DNA of 64,000 bases, taken from Adiantum capillus-veneris. Taxonomy: Eukaryota; Streptophyta; Polypodiopsida; Polypodiales; Pteridaceae. The translations under genes and the position numbers were made by a program. The stretch covers positions 90,180,342 through 90,244,341 of the forward strand of contig CM043953.1 of NCBI GenBank assembly GCA_014529385.2, written 5' to 3'. The notes below the pieces were generated by a model. It worked only from the letters and a program-made list of their open reading frames with translations, was not told the origin of the DNA and searched no databases. Below are positions 11,280-22,483 of this stretch, in pieces (position 1 is the first letter of the stretch; each line of letters opens with the position of its first letter).

Positions 11280-11588
11280 ACACACACACACAAGGAGATG
11301 AAGAAGAAGAAGATGGAGATGGAGCAAGAGCACTCTTCAATTGCACAAATGAGAGAATGAGTGAATTTTAGGTTTGGTTGACTTTTATATGAGCTCACCC
11401 CATTCACACTTGGGCGCCCATGCTTAGCCAACTAATCCCTTGAATATTCCAGTTAGAGTGTGCCTCTCATCGGCGATCACTCTTACCCTTTTCCTATTGG
11501 ACCGACAAGCCCGGTACCTGACTCTACAAGTAAATAATACAACATCCGTCGTAGGTGATAGGGTGTGCGTGAGCCGTGAGGGTTAACA
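10967..11588 (-). repeat. 5' LTR of Gypsy element B, about 622 bp
   Basis: Plus-strand ends are TGTGCGCG and GGTTAACA (minus sense TGTTAACC to CGCGCACA). The right limit is set where Copia coding sequence resumes at 11589. It contains a compound (CT)n(CA)n array. No second copy in the window allows an LTR comparison. Confidence 0.65.
11196..11292. repeat. Compound (CT)n-(CA)n microsatellite inside the LTR of element B
   Basis: About 19 CT units pass directly into about 28 CA units with one TA interruption. Confidence 0.95.
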
Positions 11589-11623
11589 ATCATCCGCAAA
11601 CAAAACGTATTTTGGTTTCACGG
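11589..11623 (+). pseudogene. 35-bp sliver of Copia C integrase C-terminal region
   Basis: In frame it reads H-P-Q-T-K-R-I-L-V-S-R, the residues that precede SRDV in Copia polyproteins. The next residues (D-V-M-F-V-E) appear 8.8 kb away at 20465, immediately after element A. It is therefore the left remnant of the reading frame split by element A and bounded on its other side by element B. Confidence 0.75.
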
Positions 11624-12570
11624 TGTCAGGAGTTTTTGGAGCAATGGATAGCGCATATGTATATACACATGCATGGTTCATCGAATAAAGGATTGCCCAT
11701 TTTCCAGAGCCAGGTGGTTACGTGGGGCCCACATGTGTACAGGTAGGATAGCATGTACATAGTGCATCGATTTTCACTATCACCAGTACCAGTGTGGTTT
11801 TTCTATAATAATGAGGAGTTGGTAGCGCGTAAAACTTCTCGAGGAATCTATCCGTGGGCCGACGACATGAGGTAAGCAGGTGCGTCAGATGGCATCTAGT
11901 GGCGTCAGGAGGTCGAATGGGGTCAATACTTGCACGTGGATGAGTACGGACACAATGTGGGAGTTTTCTTGTGATAATTATGCAGAAAGGTCATCATGAG
12001 GACCATCTTTTGGGTCCATTTTACGTGATGGCAGGATGAATGATCGAAAAAAAGTTGAGTGCCAGGTGTGCGGATGGATGCAGCAGGGTGACAACTATGC
12101 ATTGCAAGGTCAGTTTTTGGCATGATTGGGGTCTGTTTGAGGTCATCTAAAAGGCCAAGGGTGCCCAACTAATAAAGCTAAGTGTGGGAACTGAAAAAAC
12201 AGAGAGAAGACCAGAAAAAACGTGGAGAAGAGAGGAGGAACAACCGCAACTGTGTTTTTTTTTGCTATTTTGGGGCCTGTTTTGGCCCTAAACTGCTCAT
12301 TTGAGGTTGGATTTGAGCACTTTGACATTGTAGATTGGGGTTTTGGGTCGTTCCGGATGCGATGGCACTGTCCATTTTGCCAAATTCCTCACTGATTTTC
12401 TGTTGTTTTGGCTATGTAAGTTTCTCCTATGAGCGAAGCTTCTGCTCCAATTTATGATTGTATCTGGCTTATTTTACCCATCTTGTGTGAGCTATTTTCC
12501 CCATTGGTGTTGGCCCAAGCTCAGTTGTATTTAAACATCAGAAATTCTCCTCTGTTGAGCTGAGTTTTTT

Positions 12571-12643
<73 letters not shown>

Positions 12644-12758
12644 TGTGTGTGTGTTTCTGTGTGTGGAGTGGGTAAATGGGTAGTCTCTCTCCTCTCACTC
12701 CATCGGTGTGTGCCCTGTCTCGGCCAGGTGGGTTGTGTAAGACGAGTGGTGCCTCATT

Positions 12759-12824
<66 letters not shown>

Positions 12825-12886
12825 CATTCCAAGAGTGTGTTTTGGGTCATTATAGAGGCGTTCCGTGTGTTTCCATCCCGCCCACA
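11624..12886 (+). repeat. 5' LTR of element A, 1263 bp, with two long GT arrays
   Basis: Begins TGTCAGGAG and ends CCCGCCCACA. It aligns along its whole length with 19318-20460. (GT)n arrays at 12573-12654 and 12761-12823 explain most of the length difference. Confidence 0.85.
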
Positions 12887-13931
12887 TTCTTTAGGCGCCC
12901 CCACGGAGGAACTTCTTCGAGTACCTTCTGCTTCGAGATTCGGGATTACAGGTTGCAGATTACAAGTTACAAGTTATAGGGACAGGTACACGTGCAGGTG
13001 ATTCACACAGGTACATGTAGCTGGAGTACAGTGATATACTAGCAGTGGTGTCACTTGCAGTTATTGTGGGTACGCATCATTTGGCGCCTGTTTGAGTGCA
13101 TTGTCTGCTGAATTGTACGTTACTTGTGGAAACTGCCAGTGTACGCCTTTGTGGAGCCATATTTGGTTTTATTTGGCAGTCCCAACCATTTCTGAGACTT
13201 GGTCTGGAAGATAGTCATTTCTGAGACTTGACTATACGAGATTTGCATAAGCCTTCGTGTGAGGGTCGATAGCGTGAGGTTTTATTGAGCTGGGGGATTC
13301 TCAAATGTGGAGATCCTTTCGGTGATACAGGTAGCTGAGCACCCTTTTCGTGACCTTGCCATAGGCTATGTACTAGTGATTCCTACTTGATGCTCGGGTT
13401 CTATTGTTGGCAGTTTATGCATACATATACAGTTTATATTTTGGGTTCTTACTGCTCTACTTCTAGGGAAACTCTGCCAAAATTTTTCCAAGTTATGATG
13501 GCTGGTTTTTTGGTCTTTTAATCCATTTATGCTGTTATGCTGCTGAAATTTTGGCAAAATCAGAGGATAAGACAGGTGTGGTTTCTTGGGAGCGCCATGG
13601 TTGACTTTAATGGATGATCAAAATGGCCCTCAATTCACTCCTTTTCATTTAACTCAAAGAATCCAGATAAACATTCATGTGTCCAGGAAGATTTTTTTCC
13701 ACCAGCGCATAGTCTTTATGTTCGGGCCAAGAAGATTAAGAGAGATACTGGAATGTCCTTTTACTGTTGTAATTCCAATGATTAACTATTAAAACTTATT
13801 TTATGTGCACGTGTTTGTCCTTATCTAAAGCTTGAGCGTCATTGAGGTTTCTAGGGATTGAGTCAGTAAAAGTTTTGGGTTCTTGCACGTGTGTTCGAAG
13901 GGGTTCTCGAATCATCGTAACTTGGGTAGAC
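12887..13931 (+). other. Leader of element A
   Basis: About 1 kb between the LTR and the gag ATG. A possible primer site resembling GGCGCCCCCACGG lies at 12895-12907, a few bases from the LTR; the match to a known tRNA end is weak. No other structure was recognised. Confidence 0.55.
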
Positions 13932-14465
13932 ATGGCTTTCTCTTATCCGGAGTTTCATGGAAGAAGTGATGAAGATGTGGAAGACTTTTTGGAAAAGATG
14001 GAGGTTGCTTGCATTAGCAACCAGATTCATGACCCTGCGCAGATGTTACGTCTTCTCCAAATATGTTTGAAGAGTGATGCACGAGTTTGGTCCAAAGCAT
14101 TTGAAGAGGAGTTGCGTGTGGCTGATCCACCCGTAAGATTGAGTTGGGACAATCTAAGGCATAGATTGGAAGTGGAGTTTGTGAAGACAGAAGATCCTGA
14201 CAAAGTGTGGCAAGAAGTACAGGGTTTGGTGCAAAAGGAAGGTGAGCCAGTATATGCGTACATACGTAAGTTTTCATTGGCATGGGAGCGGATGTGCAAG
14301 GCCTTAGCACCACAAGTACCCCCACCTGACATGATGAAGAAGGACAAGTTCTTGGCTAGTCTTTGGGAGAATATACGTTGGAGAGTGGAGCTAAAGAAGC
14401 CTAGGATATATGAAGACGCACTAGAGGTAGCAAGGAACAAAGAGTGGAAGCTGAGAGCCAGTTAG
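13932..14465 (+). CDS. gag: Gag capsid domain of element A
   Basis: From the first internal ATG (MAFSYPEFHGRSDEDVEDF) the frame shows the Retrotrans_gag pattern: FLEKMEVACISNQI, ARVWSKAFEEEL, WDNLRHRLEVEFV, EGEPVYAYIRKFSLAWERM. An upstream non-ATG extension of 30 codons exists but is unlikely to be used. It stops at TAG (14463-14465), while the following frame, overlapping by 22 bases, carries the rest of gag. A one-base shift therefore separates capsid from nucleocapsid. Confidence 0.8.
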   Translation: MAFSYPEFHGRSDEDVEDFLEKMEVACISNQIHDPAQMLRLLQICLKSDARVWSKAFEEELRVADPPVRLSWDNLRHRLEVEFVKTEDPDKVWQEVQGLVQKEGEPVYAYIRKFSLAWERMCKALAPQVPPPDMMKKDKFLASLWENIRWRVELKKPRIYEDALEVARNKEWKLRAS

Positions 14466-15205
14466 GGGTGGAGTCTTTGCCCATGAGGTCTGAATTTCAG
14501 CCTATGGATTCTTCACAAGGTCGCATGCCAGGGGTTCATCATGAACCAGTGGTTGTTGTTACTCCTCAGGTTATGCCAACAGTGGTCACTACAACAATGC
14601 AAGATGATGGGCTAAGGCAAGACATGAGGGAAGTGGTAGATTTAATGAAGAATCTCAGCCTAAACATGCTAGGTCAAGTGGGAAATAATCGAGGTCGAGA
14701 GAGGTTTGCAAATCAGCCAGGAGGTGAAGAAAGACCTAGGAATGGTGCTGGACAAAGCAATGGTAGGTTCTGGAGGCAGACGCCCACATGTTATCATTGT
14801 GGAGAGTTGGGACACATCAGCCCACAATGTGATAAGCTACCAAGGATGGGGGGAGACACGTATCCATTGCCAAGACAAGTGCTAACTAGGTCAAATGATT
14901 ATGGCATCGAAATTAAGGGAGAGGAAGGAACCAGTGGATTGACCCAGGAGGAAAAAGGAAAGACAAAAGTGATAAGTGTAGTCACCTTGGAGAAGGCATC
15001 AAAGCTAGAGGATACATTAGTGATGCCTATTGGGAAGAGGACCACGGAGGACAAGGAAGAAGTGCCCCAGGTCCTAGTAAGAAGAAGGGAAAGAGTCATG
15101 AAGGCGAGGATGTCAAGGCCAAGAGGAAAAGGAGAGCTCGTCGCAAGTTTCATGTTTCAGATTTTCAAAAGGAGAGCTCGTCGCAAGAAGGGGATGGGCA
15201 ATTAA
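14444..15205 (+). pseudogene. gag-NC: Gag C-terminal region with zinc knuckle, element A
   Basis: A helical segment (LRQDMREVVDLMKNLSLNML) is followed by an Arg/Gly/Asn-rich stretch and one standard knuckle CYHCGELGHISPQC near 14790-14830, then an acidic and basic linker. A 20-base direct repeat (AAGGAGAGCTCGTCGCAAG) at 15129 and 15171 coincides with loss of phase relative to the protease-RT frame starting at 15214. Confidence 0.75.
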
Positions 15206-15213
15206 GCTATGAC

Positions 15214-16431
15214 TTGAAGGAGGATCTGACAAGCAAGAAAGCAGATGTTACTTTTGGGCAGCTTATAGAGATGGTGCCTAAGCTAAAGCGACAGTGGAAG
15301 AGGATGGTTAACCCAATGGAGAAAGAACCAAAGAGAGGTTCAGTGAAGGTGTTGGAGATGGATGAGCTACCAGACATTTGTCCAATAGTAGATGTGTGGC
15401 ACAAAAGAAAAAATCTAGGACAAGGTTATGTGGATGGTGGAGCTCAAATATGTGTCATAACACACTCATGCATTGAGAAGATGGGTCTTACAGTGAGTGG
15501 GGTGTCAGGCTTCCGGATCAGATTAGCAAACCATCAAAAAGTAAAATGCTTGGGTGTTGTAAAGAGCTTAGAAGTGGAGGCGTATGATGCAAAGGCGGTG
15601 GTTGATTTCCATGTGATGCCAGCAGGGTTGGGAGCATATCCTATCATATTGGGTAGACCATGGTTACGTGCAGTGGGAGCTGTTCAAGATTGGAGGCGTG
15701 GTACGATTAGCCTTTATGGAAAGACAGGTGCCAAGAAGCTTTATAATATGGACACAAGGAAACGATTAGAAGATCTTTATGAAGATGAGGATGAGTCTAG
15801 TGATGAAGACTATTCCACAGTGTCTAATGAGGACAGTGATAGCACTACCAGCAGTGATGAAGATGTTGATGTTGCATTTCTTTTGATGGACAAAGGAATC
15901 CAAGAGTCTGGTTTAGTCGCATTTGCAAATGAGGTTGAAGATGAAAGTGAAGGGCCTTATGAAGTGATTGAAGGGTTGATGGAAACCGAGGTTGAATTGT
16001 CAAAGAAGCAGGAATTGATAACACAAATGATCAGTGGAGACCTCTCAACTATGGAGAAGGAGATATATTTGCACATGTTGGCTAGTTTTCCTGATTTGTT
16101 CATTACTTCATATGAAGAGATCATAGGATTCAAGGGCGAAGAGATGCATATAGAGCTGAAAGAAGGTGCTAAGCCTGTGCGACAAAGGCTAAGAAGGATG
16201 GGTCAAGAGCAAATGGAAGCCTTGAGGGAAGAGGTGGACAAGTTATTAAAGGCAGGGTTCATAGTCCCTATGGAGACCACAGAATGGGTAAGTCCAGTAG
16301 TAGTCAGTCCAAAGAAGGATGGGAAGTGGAGGATTTGTGTAGATTTTAAGCCCTTAAATGCAGCCACTAAGAAGAATCCATATCCTCTTCCATTCATTGA
16401 TCAGATCTTGGATTCAGTGAGCTGGCTATGA
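15214..16431 (+). pseudogene. pol-PR/RT: Protease and N-terminal RT of element A
   Basis: The protease has the active-site loop YVDGGAQICVITHS (DGG variant) and the second motif IILGRPWLRAVGAVQDW. A 90-residue acidic linker (DEDESSDEDYSTVSNEDSDS) follows, then RT: VRQRLRRMGQEQMEALREEV, EWVSPVVVSPKKDGKWRICVDF, NPYPLPFIDQILD. The frame ends at TGA after DSVSWL, where a one-base change shifts it relative to the rest of RT at 16442. Confidence 0.85.
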
Positions 16432-16441
16432 GAGGTACAGT

Positions 16442-17068
16442 GTGTGTGATGGTTTTTCAGGCTATTTTCAATTGAAGATTGCTCTTATAGACCGCACAAA
16501 GACAACTTTTATTACGCCATGGGGCTGTTATTGCTACACAGTATTGCCATTTGGGTTGACAAATGGACCATCTTTCTATCAAGAGAGAGCAAATTGGGTA
16601 TTGGAACCATTCATTGGCAATTGTGTTAAAGCTTTTATGGATGACTTTTGTGTCTACAGCAGCAGGGCTGAGCACCATGAGAAGTTGCAAATGGTATTGA
16701 CTCGATATGATGAATGTGGAGGACAACTAAATCCAAAGAAATGTCATATAGCACATCCAAGGGTGAAGTTACTGGGCCACATGGTGTCAGAAAATGGCAT
16801 TGAAGCTGATCCAGACAAGGTTAAGTCTATTATTCTTCTTCCATCACCTACGAGTACAAAGCAATTGGCAACCTTTATACACAAAGTGAAGTACATGGCA
16901 AGGTTTATTACATTGTCTTCACAGCTTATTTATCCATTACAACAAGTGGCAAAGCATGATCCATTGCAATGGGATGACAAGTGTGAAGAAGTGTTTCAAG
17001 AGGTGAAAGAGGTGTTAGGGGGCTTTCATCCATGCAGGCTCCTGATTGGGGGCAAGTGTTTTATGTAA
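16442..17068 (+). pseudogene. pol-RT: RT catalytic part of element A
   Basis: Continues RT with DGFSGYFQLKIALIDRTKTTF, LPFGLTNGPSFYQ and the catalytic box FMDDFCVYSS, then LLGHMVSENGIEADPDKV and a thumb/connection region. The frame overlaps the next one (17032) in a different phase near 17040-17068. Confidence 0.85.
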
Positions 17069-18951
17069 ATCCATCAGTAGGGGATGATGCCATTGGAGCC
17101 ATGCTATTGAAAAAGGGGAAGGGCAGCCATTATATGAGGCCAGTGTATTGTGCAAGCCGAGTGAAGCTGGTAGCAGAGAGAAAAATCTCGGAAGTAGAGC
17201 TAGTGATGGCCAGTGTAATATTTGCTTGTCGACGATTTCGTCATTACTTGCTACCACAACCTTTTGTTTTCTTGACGAGTTATTCTTTTTTTCCACAGTT
17301 AATTAATGGCACTAACATGTCAAATGTGGTGAAGAAATGGGTAATTGAGCTGCAAGAGTTTGAGTTCTCTTTCCTAGTGGAAGACAGTACAAGGGCTACC
17401 CTAGCCGATTTGTTGACCTACAAGGAGAATCCCCTTATTGTTAAGGAAGAGGTGGTGAGGAAGGTAGTTGAAGAAGTGCCACAGATCAGCAATGCACATG
17501 TTTTGTTCTTTGATGGCTCATACGGAAAGAGCCATTATGCGGCTTCAGGGGGTATAGCACTTTATGATCCAGAGGGGAAGCTAGTATGCAAGAGAGGGTT
17601 CAAATTGGATGCTCATAGTAACAATGAGGCTGAATATGCTACGTTGGAAGCCGGATTACACATTTGTTTGAAGCAGGGGGTTAGAAGGTTGAGCATAAAA
17701 CGTGATGCCTTGCTAGTTGTGAAGCAAGTGCTAGGTGTGTGGAAGAGCAAAAACACCTCATTGAAGGAAATGTGTTTCAGAATTAAAGGTCTGCTAAAAA
17801 AGTTTGAAGCATGGAGCATCAGACACATTGAACGTTCTCTAAATGGCAAGGCACATGAAGCAGCTCAAAGCATGATTGGGGAGCTATTTGTGTTGAGGAC
17901 CAATTTACCTCTTTATCATGGCCGGGAAAGTTTGGCTCAAGAGGAGGAGTTTTTGCTAATAGGAATCATTCCGAAGGACATTCAGAAGTCTAAGAAGTAT
18001 GGTTTTGTGCGTAGAGCATACAAGTACAAATTGATTGGTGATGTCTTGTACATGAAAGGGGTTGATCTCGTGTTGAGACATGTACCTTGGCGGGAGGAGC
18101 TTTATAGAGTGTTGGAAGAGAATCATGAAGGCGCATGTGGCGGCCATTTTGCTCTAAAGATCACCTTGCATAAGATCTTGCAAGAGGGGTACGTATGGCC
18201 TAGTTTGCACAAGGATGTTCATCATTGGTGTAGGTCTTGCAATAGGTGTCAAGCATTTGGGAAGAGAATGTTGAAGCCAGAGCTACAAAAAACCATCATG
18301 GCGTTTGATGTGTTTGACAAGTGGGGAATTGATGCAATAGGCCCATTACCTATCACAAGCAGGGGCAAAAGCTATATTTTGACTTCAGTGGCCTATCTCT
18401 CTAGATGGGCAGAGGCTATAGCAGTAAAACAGATCACTGTAAAGGATGTGGCAAAATTTGTGTATGATGAAATATGCTGCAAGTTTGGGGTGCCACTAGA
18501 GCTACTTTCAGATAAGGTGCCAGGATTTAGAGCTAAACTGCTAGACTTCTTATGCATGAAGATGAAGATTAGGCACCAGCATACCACTCCTTATTACCCA
18601 CAGTGTAATGGCTTAAATGAAAGATTCAATGGTGAGTTGGTACAAATTCTTTCGAAAGTGACAGAGCACCAAGGAAAGAATTGGGATTTGGAATTGCCTA
18701 GTGCATTATGGGCTTACCGTACTTCGGTGAAGACAGGTACAGGGTTTACTCCATTTCATCTGGTATATGGAAAGGAAGCACTATTGCTTGTGGAGGTAGA
18801 GTTGCATGCAGTAAAGATGCTAGAGAAGTTGCTTGGGCCGCCTAGTGATGCGTTCAAAGAGAGGCTCTTACAGTTACAAGAGGTTCAACTGGATAGGATG
18901 AGTGCATTGGAACATTATGGGCAGATGCAAGATAGGGCTTTGGCAAGATAA
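17032..18951 (+). pseudogene. pol-RH/aRH/IN: Dual RNase H and integrase of element A
   Basis: A 639-codon frame. Residues about 8-140 are a first, eroded RNase H. From about 155 a second RNase H begins with VLFFDGSYGKSH (D), SNNEAEYATLEAGL (E) and KRDALLVVKQV (D), ending near HEAAQSMIGE. This plant-like second RNase H is typical of Tat elements. Integrase follows: zinc-binding HEGACGGHFALKITLHKIL with CRSCNRCQ, then the core WGIDAIGPLP (D), LLSDKVPGF (D) and QCNGLNERFNGEL (E). The triad is kept although the second motif is altered from SDNGxxF. It ends at TAA 18949-18951; the integrase tail lies in another frame. Confidence 0.85.
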
Positions 18952-18989
18952 ATGAAAAGGTCAAAAGTAAGGGTATCAAGAAGCATGAT

Positions 18990-19289
18990 TTGGTTTTGTG
19001 GTACAACAGTAAGCTCGACAACACCTTCCAAAAGAAGTTTCAAATTAAGTGGGAAGGCCTTTTCAAGGTAGTGGAGTGTTTTCCGAATGGCACATATCAG
19101 TTGGCGAACCTAGATGGGATTTTACATAAGTCAAGGGTAAATGGATTGCATCTTAAATTATATCATGCCAGGTTGATGATGGTGGAGCAAGATGAGCTGT
19201 CTGCAGAACAAGTAATGTCTATGAAGGATGAAGAGACCTGTGACGCGGCAAGTCTCATATCTCTTTTTGCTGCTACTGATCATGAATGA
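18990..19289 (+). pseudogene. pol-IN: Integrase C-terminal tail of element A
   Basis: KFQIKWEGLFKVVECFPNGTYQLANLDG and VNGLHLKLYHARL match the C-terminal region of plant Gypsy integrases. It is separated from the core by a frameshift near 18950. It ends 28 bases before the 3' LTR; a purine-rich stretch (CTAGGGGATGGG) serves as the likely polypurine tract. Confidence 0.75.
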
Positions 19290-19317
19290 TCTAGCAGGCT
19301 AGGGGATGGGCAAACTA

Positions 19318-20460
19318 TGACAGGAGTTTTTTGGAGCAAGGGATAGCACATATGTATATACACATGCATGGTGCATCGAATAAAGGATTTCCCATTTTCC
19401 AAAGCCAGGTGGTTACGTGGGGCCCACATGTGTATAGGTAGGACAGCATTTACATAGTGCATCGATTTTCACTATCACCAGTACCAGTGTGGTTTTTCTA
19501 TAATAATGAGGAGTTGGTAGCATGTAAAAATTCTCGAGGAAGCTATCCGCGGGCCGACAACATGAGGTAAGCAGGTGCGCCAGATGGCATCTAGTGGTGT
19601 CAAGAGGTGGAATGGGGTCAATACTTGCACGTGGATGAGTACGGACACAACGTGGGTGTTTTCTTGTGATAATCATGCAGTAAGGTCATCATGAGGACCA
19701 TCTTTTGGGTCCACTTCACGTGGTGGTGCGATGAATTATTGAAAAAAGTTGAGTGCCAGGTTTGCGGATGGATGCAGCAGGGTGACAATTATGCATTGCA
19801 AGGTTAGTTTTTGGCCTGATCGGGGTCCGTTTGAGGTCATCTAAAAGGCCAAGGGTGCCCAACTAATAAAGCTAAGTGTGAGAACTGAAAAAAAAGAGAG
19901 AAGACCAGAAAAAACATGGAGAAGAGAGGAGGAACAGCCGCAACTGTGTGTTTTGCTATTTTGGAGCATGTTTTGGCCCTAAACTGCTCATCTGAGGTTG
20001 GATTTGAGCACTTTGACATTGTAGATTGGGGTTTTGGACCGTTACGGACATGATGGCGCTGTCCATTTTGCCAAATTCCTCATTGTTTTTCTGTTGTTTT
20101 GGTTGTGTAAGTTTCTCCAATAAGCTTCTGCTCCAATTTGTGATTGTATCTGGCTTATTTTACCCATATTGTGTGAGCTATTTTCCCCATTGGTGTTGGT
20201 TGGCCCAAGCACAGTTGTATCTAAACATCAGAAATTCTCCTCTTTTGAGCTGAGTTTTTTGGGTGTGTGTGTGTGTGTGTCTCTCTGTGTGGAGTGGGTA
20301 AATGGGTAGTCTCTCTCCTCTCACTCCATCGGAGTGTGCCCTGTCTCGGCCAGGTGGGTTGTGTAAGCCGAGTGGTGCCCCATAGTGTGTGTGTGTATCA
20401 TTCCAAGAGTGTGTGTTGGGTCGTTATAGAGGCATTCCGTGTGTTTCCATCCCGCCCACA
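19318..20460 (+). repeat. 3' LTR of element A, 1143 bp
   Basis: Starts TGACAGGAG and ends CCCGCCCACA. It matches the 5' LTR apart from scattered substitutions and much shorter GT arrays (20263-20280; 20385-20396). Confidence 0.85.
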
Positions 20461-22383
20461 ACGGGATGTAATGTTTGTGGAAGATTCTGTTCAGCCCTTG
20501 CTGTCGTGTACTAGAGATGGTAATGTAAGCTCACAGGACATTTATGACACTTTGTTGCCTCTTTTCAGTGGTGGAAATACGAATGTTACTTCCAATGAGG
20601 CAAATGTACAGCCTATGGGGGTTTCTGAAAATGTTACAGATCAGCCTATTACTAATGCAAATGTACATGATGTACTTGATGAGGAAAGGGCTGAAAATGA
20701 GCAGGCTATAGGTATGCCAAAATGGCTGGTGCACACTTTGCGTGACAATAAATTGGATGCACGTTTGTCTAGTCGTACTCGTTCAGGCTCTCGCCATGCA
20801 TCTTATGCATCAGATTGTTATGCTTTGGCTGTGTCTAGCTTACATGATGTTGAGGATCCTCTGTTTTTTTATGAAGCACAGAATTCAAAAAATTGGATGG
20901 TTGCCGTGCAATCAGAATATGATGCACTTATAGAAAATGACACATGGACTTTATGCGATTTGCCTCCTGGCAAGAAGGCCATTGGTACGAAGTGGGTTGA
21001 CAAGTTGAAACGCAAGCCGGATGGTGAGATCGATCGCCATAAGGCTCGACTTGTTGCAAAAGGTTATGCAGAGCAAAAAGGCATAGATTATGAAGAGACT
21101 TTTGCTCCCACTTGTCGTATGACTATCGTGCGTTTTCTATGTGCATTGGCAGCTCATTTTGGTTGGGATGTACATCAATCAGACATTGTTACTGCTTTCT
21201 TGAATGGTGACATATTTGAGGGAGTTTATGTAGCGCAGCGTCGCGGTTTTGTCATAAAAGGACAAAAGGACAAAGTGTGCAGATGTAAGAAGGCTTTGTA
21301 TGGGTTGAAGCAATCTCCTCGTGCTTATGAGAAAGGTGAAACTCATTTGGTGAAACGAGGCTTTTGTAACAGTCCAAGTGAAAGCACATTGTATGTAAAG
21401 CGTGGTGGTGATGTACTTCTCATTGTGGTTCTTTATGTCGATGATTTGCTGATCACTGGACCAAATGAGAGTTATATTGCTGAATTTAAGGCTGATTTGA
21501 ATACTACTTTCAAGATGAAAGATTTGGGGCTGTTGCATCATTACTTGGGTATACAGTGTAAGCAGTGTGATGGTGGTATTGCCTTGTTTCAAAAAAGTTA
21601 CATAGAAACACTTCTATGTAAGTTTGGACTTGAGTATTGCAAACCTATTACCACTCCCATGGAAATAGGTTTGAAATTGAGTCTACGTGATGCTGACGAT
21701 CCTGTTGATGTCACTCTTTACCAAACTGCTGTTGGCTGCCTCATTTATGTATGCAACACGAGGCCGGATATTTAGTTTGCAGTCTCATAGGTCAGCAGAT
21801 TTATGCATAGCCTAGGGTCTAAGCATTGGCAGGCTGTCAAGAGGATTTTCCGCTACCTTTGTGGCACTTTACATCTTGGCTTGTTTTATCCCAAGGGGGG
21901 ATCATTGCCGCCAGACTTACATGCTTTTTTGGACTTAGATTGGGCTGGTTGTTTTGACACACGAGTGTCCACAAGTGGTTTTTGTTTCATGCTTGGCAGT
22001 TCATGTATATCATGGTTGAGCAAGAAGCAACCTATTGTGGACACTTCGAGTTGTGAGGCTGAGTACAGGGCAGTCTTCGCAGCTATGGTTGAGTGTGTAT
22101 GGCTCAGACGCCTTATTGCTGATTTGGGTGTTGGACAGGACACTGCCAACACTATCTACACTGACAGTCAGAGCGCATTGGCAGTTGCGAGGAACCCAGT
22201 TTTTCACGTCGCACAAAGCACATTGAGGTTACCACTATGTTAGGGAGAGGCTCTCAGCAGGAGAGATCAGCTTGGCTTATGTGCCAACACAGGACAACCT
22301 TGCAGATCTTTCCACAAAGGCATTGTCATGTGAGAAGCTTAAAGCTTTCCGCAAAGCTTTGGGCTTACTCCCCTTTGTGGACT
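20461..22383 (+). pseudogene. pol-RT/RH: Copia C reverse transcriptase and RNase H (right-hand part of pol)
   Basis: It resumes the split frame with DVMFVED. RT motifs: TWTLCDLPPGKKAIGTKWV, RLVAKGYAEQKGIDYEETFAP, HQSDIVTAFLNGDI, CKKALYGLKQSPRA, catalytic LYVDDLLITGP, and MKDLGLLHHYLGIQ. After a TAG in RPDI* (21773-21775) and another stop at 21788, RNase H continues: DLDWAGCFDTRVSTSG, SSCEAEYRAVFAAMV, YTDSQSALAVARNP. A frameshift near 22215 precedes the usual tail (YVPTQDNLADLSTKALSCEK). Gag, protease and most of integrase are not in the window. The minus-strand fragment at 63453-63851 is the same family. Confidence 0.9.
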
Positions 22384-22450
22384 GATCATGTCCTCAGGGC
22401 ATGGCACTTCCCTTTACTCATGTGCCAACTCTCGTTCACTGCATCAATTC

Positions 22451-22483
22451 AGGGGGGATTTGTTACCATATACATGTGGTAGT
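22451..22483 (+). repeat. Polypurine tract and first 23 bp of the 3' LTR of Copia C
   Basis: AGGGGGGATT (22451-22460) lies directly before TGTTACC, the LTR start. The LTR is cut after 23 bp by Copia D and resumes at 28061. Confidence 0.9.
22479..22483. repeat. Target site duplication GTAGT, left of Copia D
   Basis: The same five bases lie at 28056-28060. The uninterrupted family LTR at 1272-1498 contains one GTAGT at this position. Confidence 0.95.

Larger units (their letters stand above)
1499..11588 (-). mobile_element. Gypsy element B: large Ty3-type LTR retrotransposon, 3' end outside window
   Basis: On the minus strand the order is 5' LTR (10967-11588), an Asp-tRNA-like primer site, a long leader, a very long gag, multiple zinc knuckles, protease, RT, RNase H, integrase, then a second protease-like domain. 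That order, the primer site and FLDDLCVYS in the RT fit the non-chromovirus OTA group (Athila/Tat relatives). The 3' LTR is not seen; it should lie left of the Copia inserted at 1498. Many frameshifts and stops split the frame, so this copy is dead. It lies in Copia C, whose coding sequence resumes at 11589. Confidence 0.8.
11624..20460 (+). mobile_element. Gypsy element A: Tat-like LTR retrotransposon inserted in Copia C
   Basis: The order is 5' LTR, about 1 kb leader, gag, zinc knuckle, protease, RT, RNase H, a second RNase H, integrase, 3' LTR. Both LTRs end in CCCGCCCACA, and ACGG occurs directly outside each end (4 bp, perhaps a 5-bp CACGG duplication with one change). Removing the element restores the Copia SRDV reading frame. 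A second RNase H between the degenerate first one and integrase is the hallmark of the Tat lineage. At least four frameshifts make it inactive. Confidence 0.85.

Noticed and set aside
11091-11431. Long frames of Ser/Leu, Thr/His or Arg/Glu repeats on both strands (also at 12531-12979, 34062-34680, 40794-41238, 60451-60755, 61106-61383)
   Set aside because: They are translations of CT, CA, GT, GA and TA microsatellites; all six frames stay open in such tracts.
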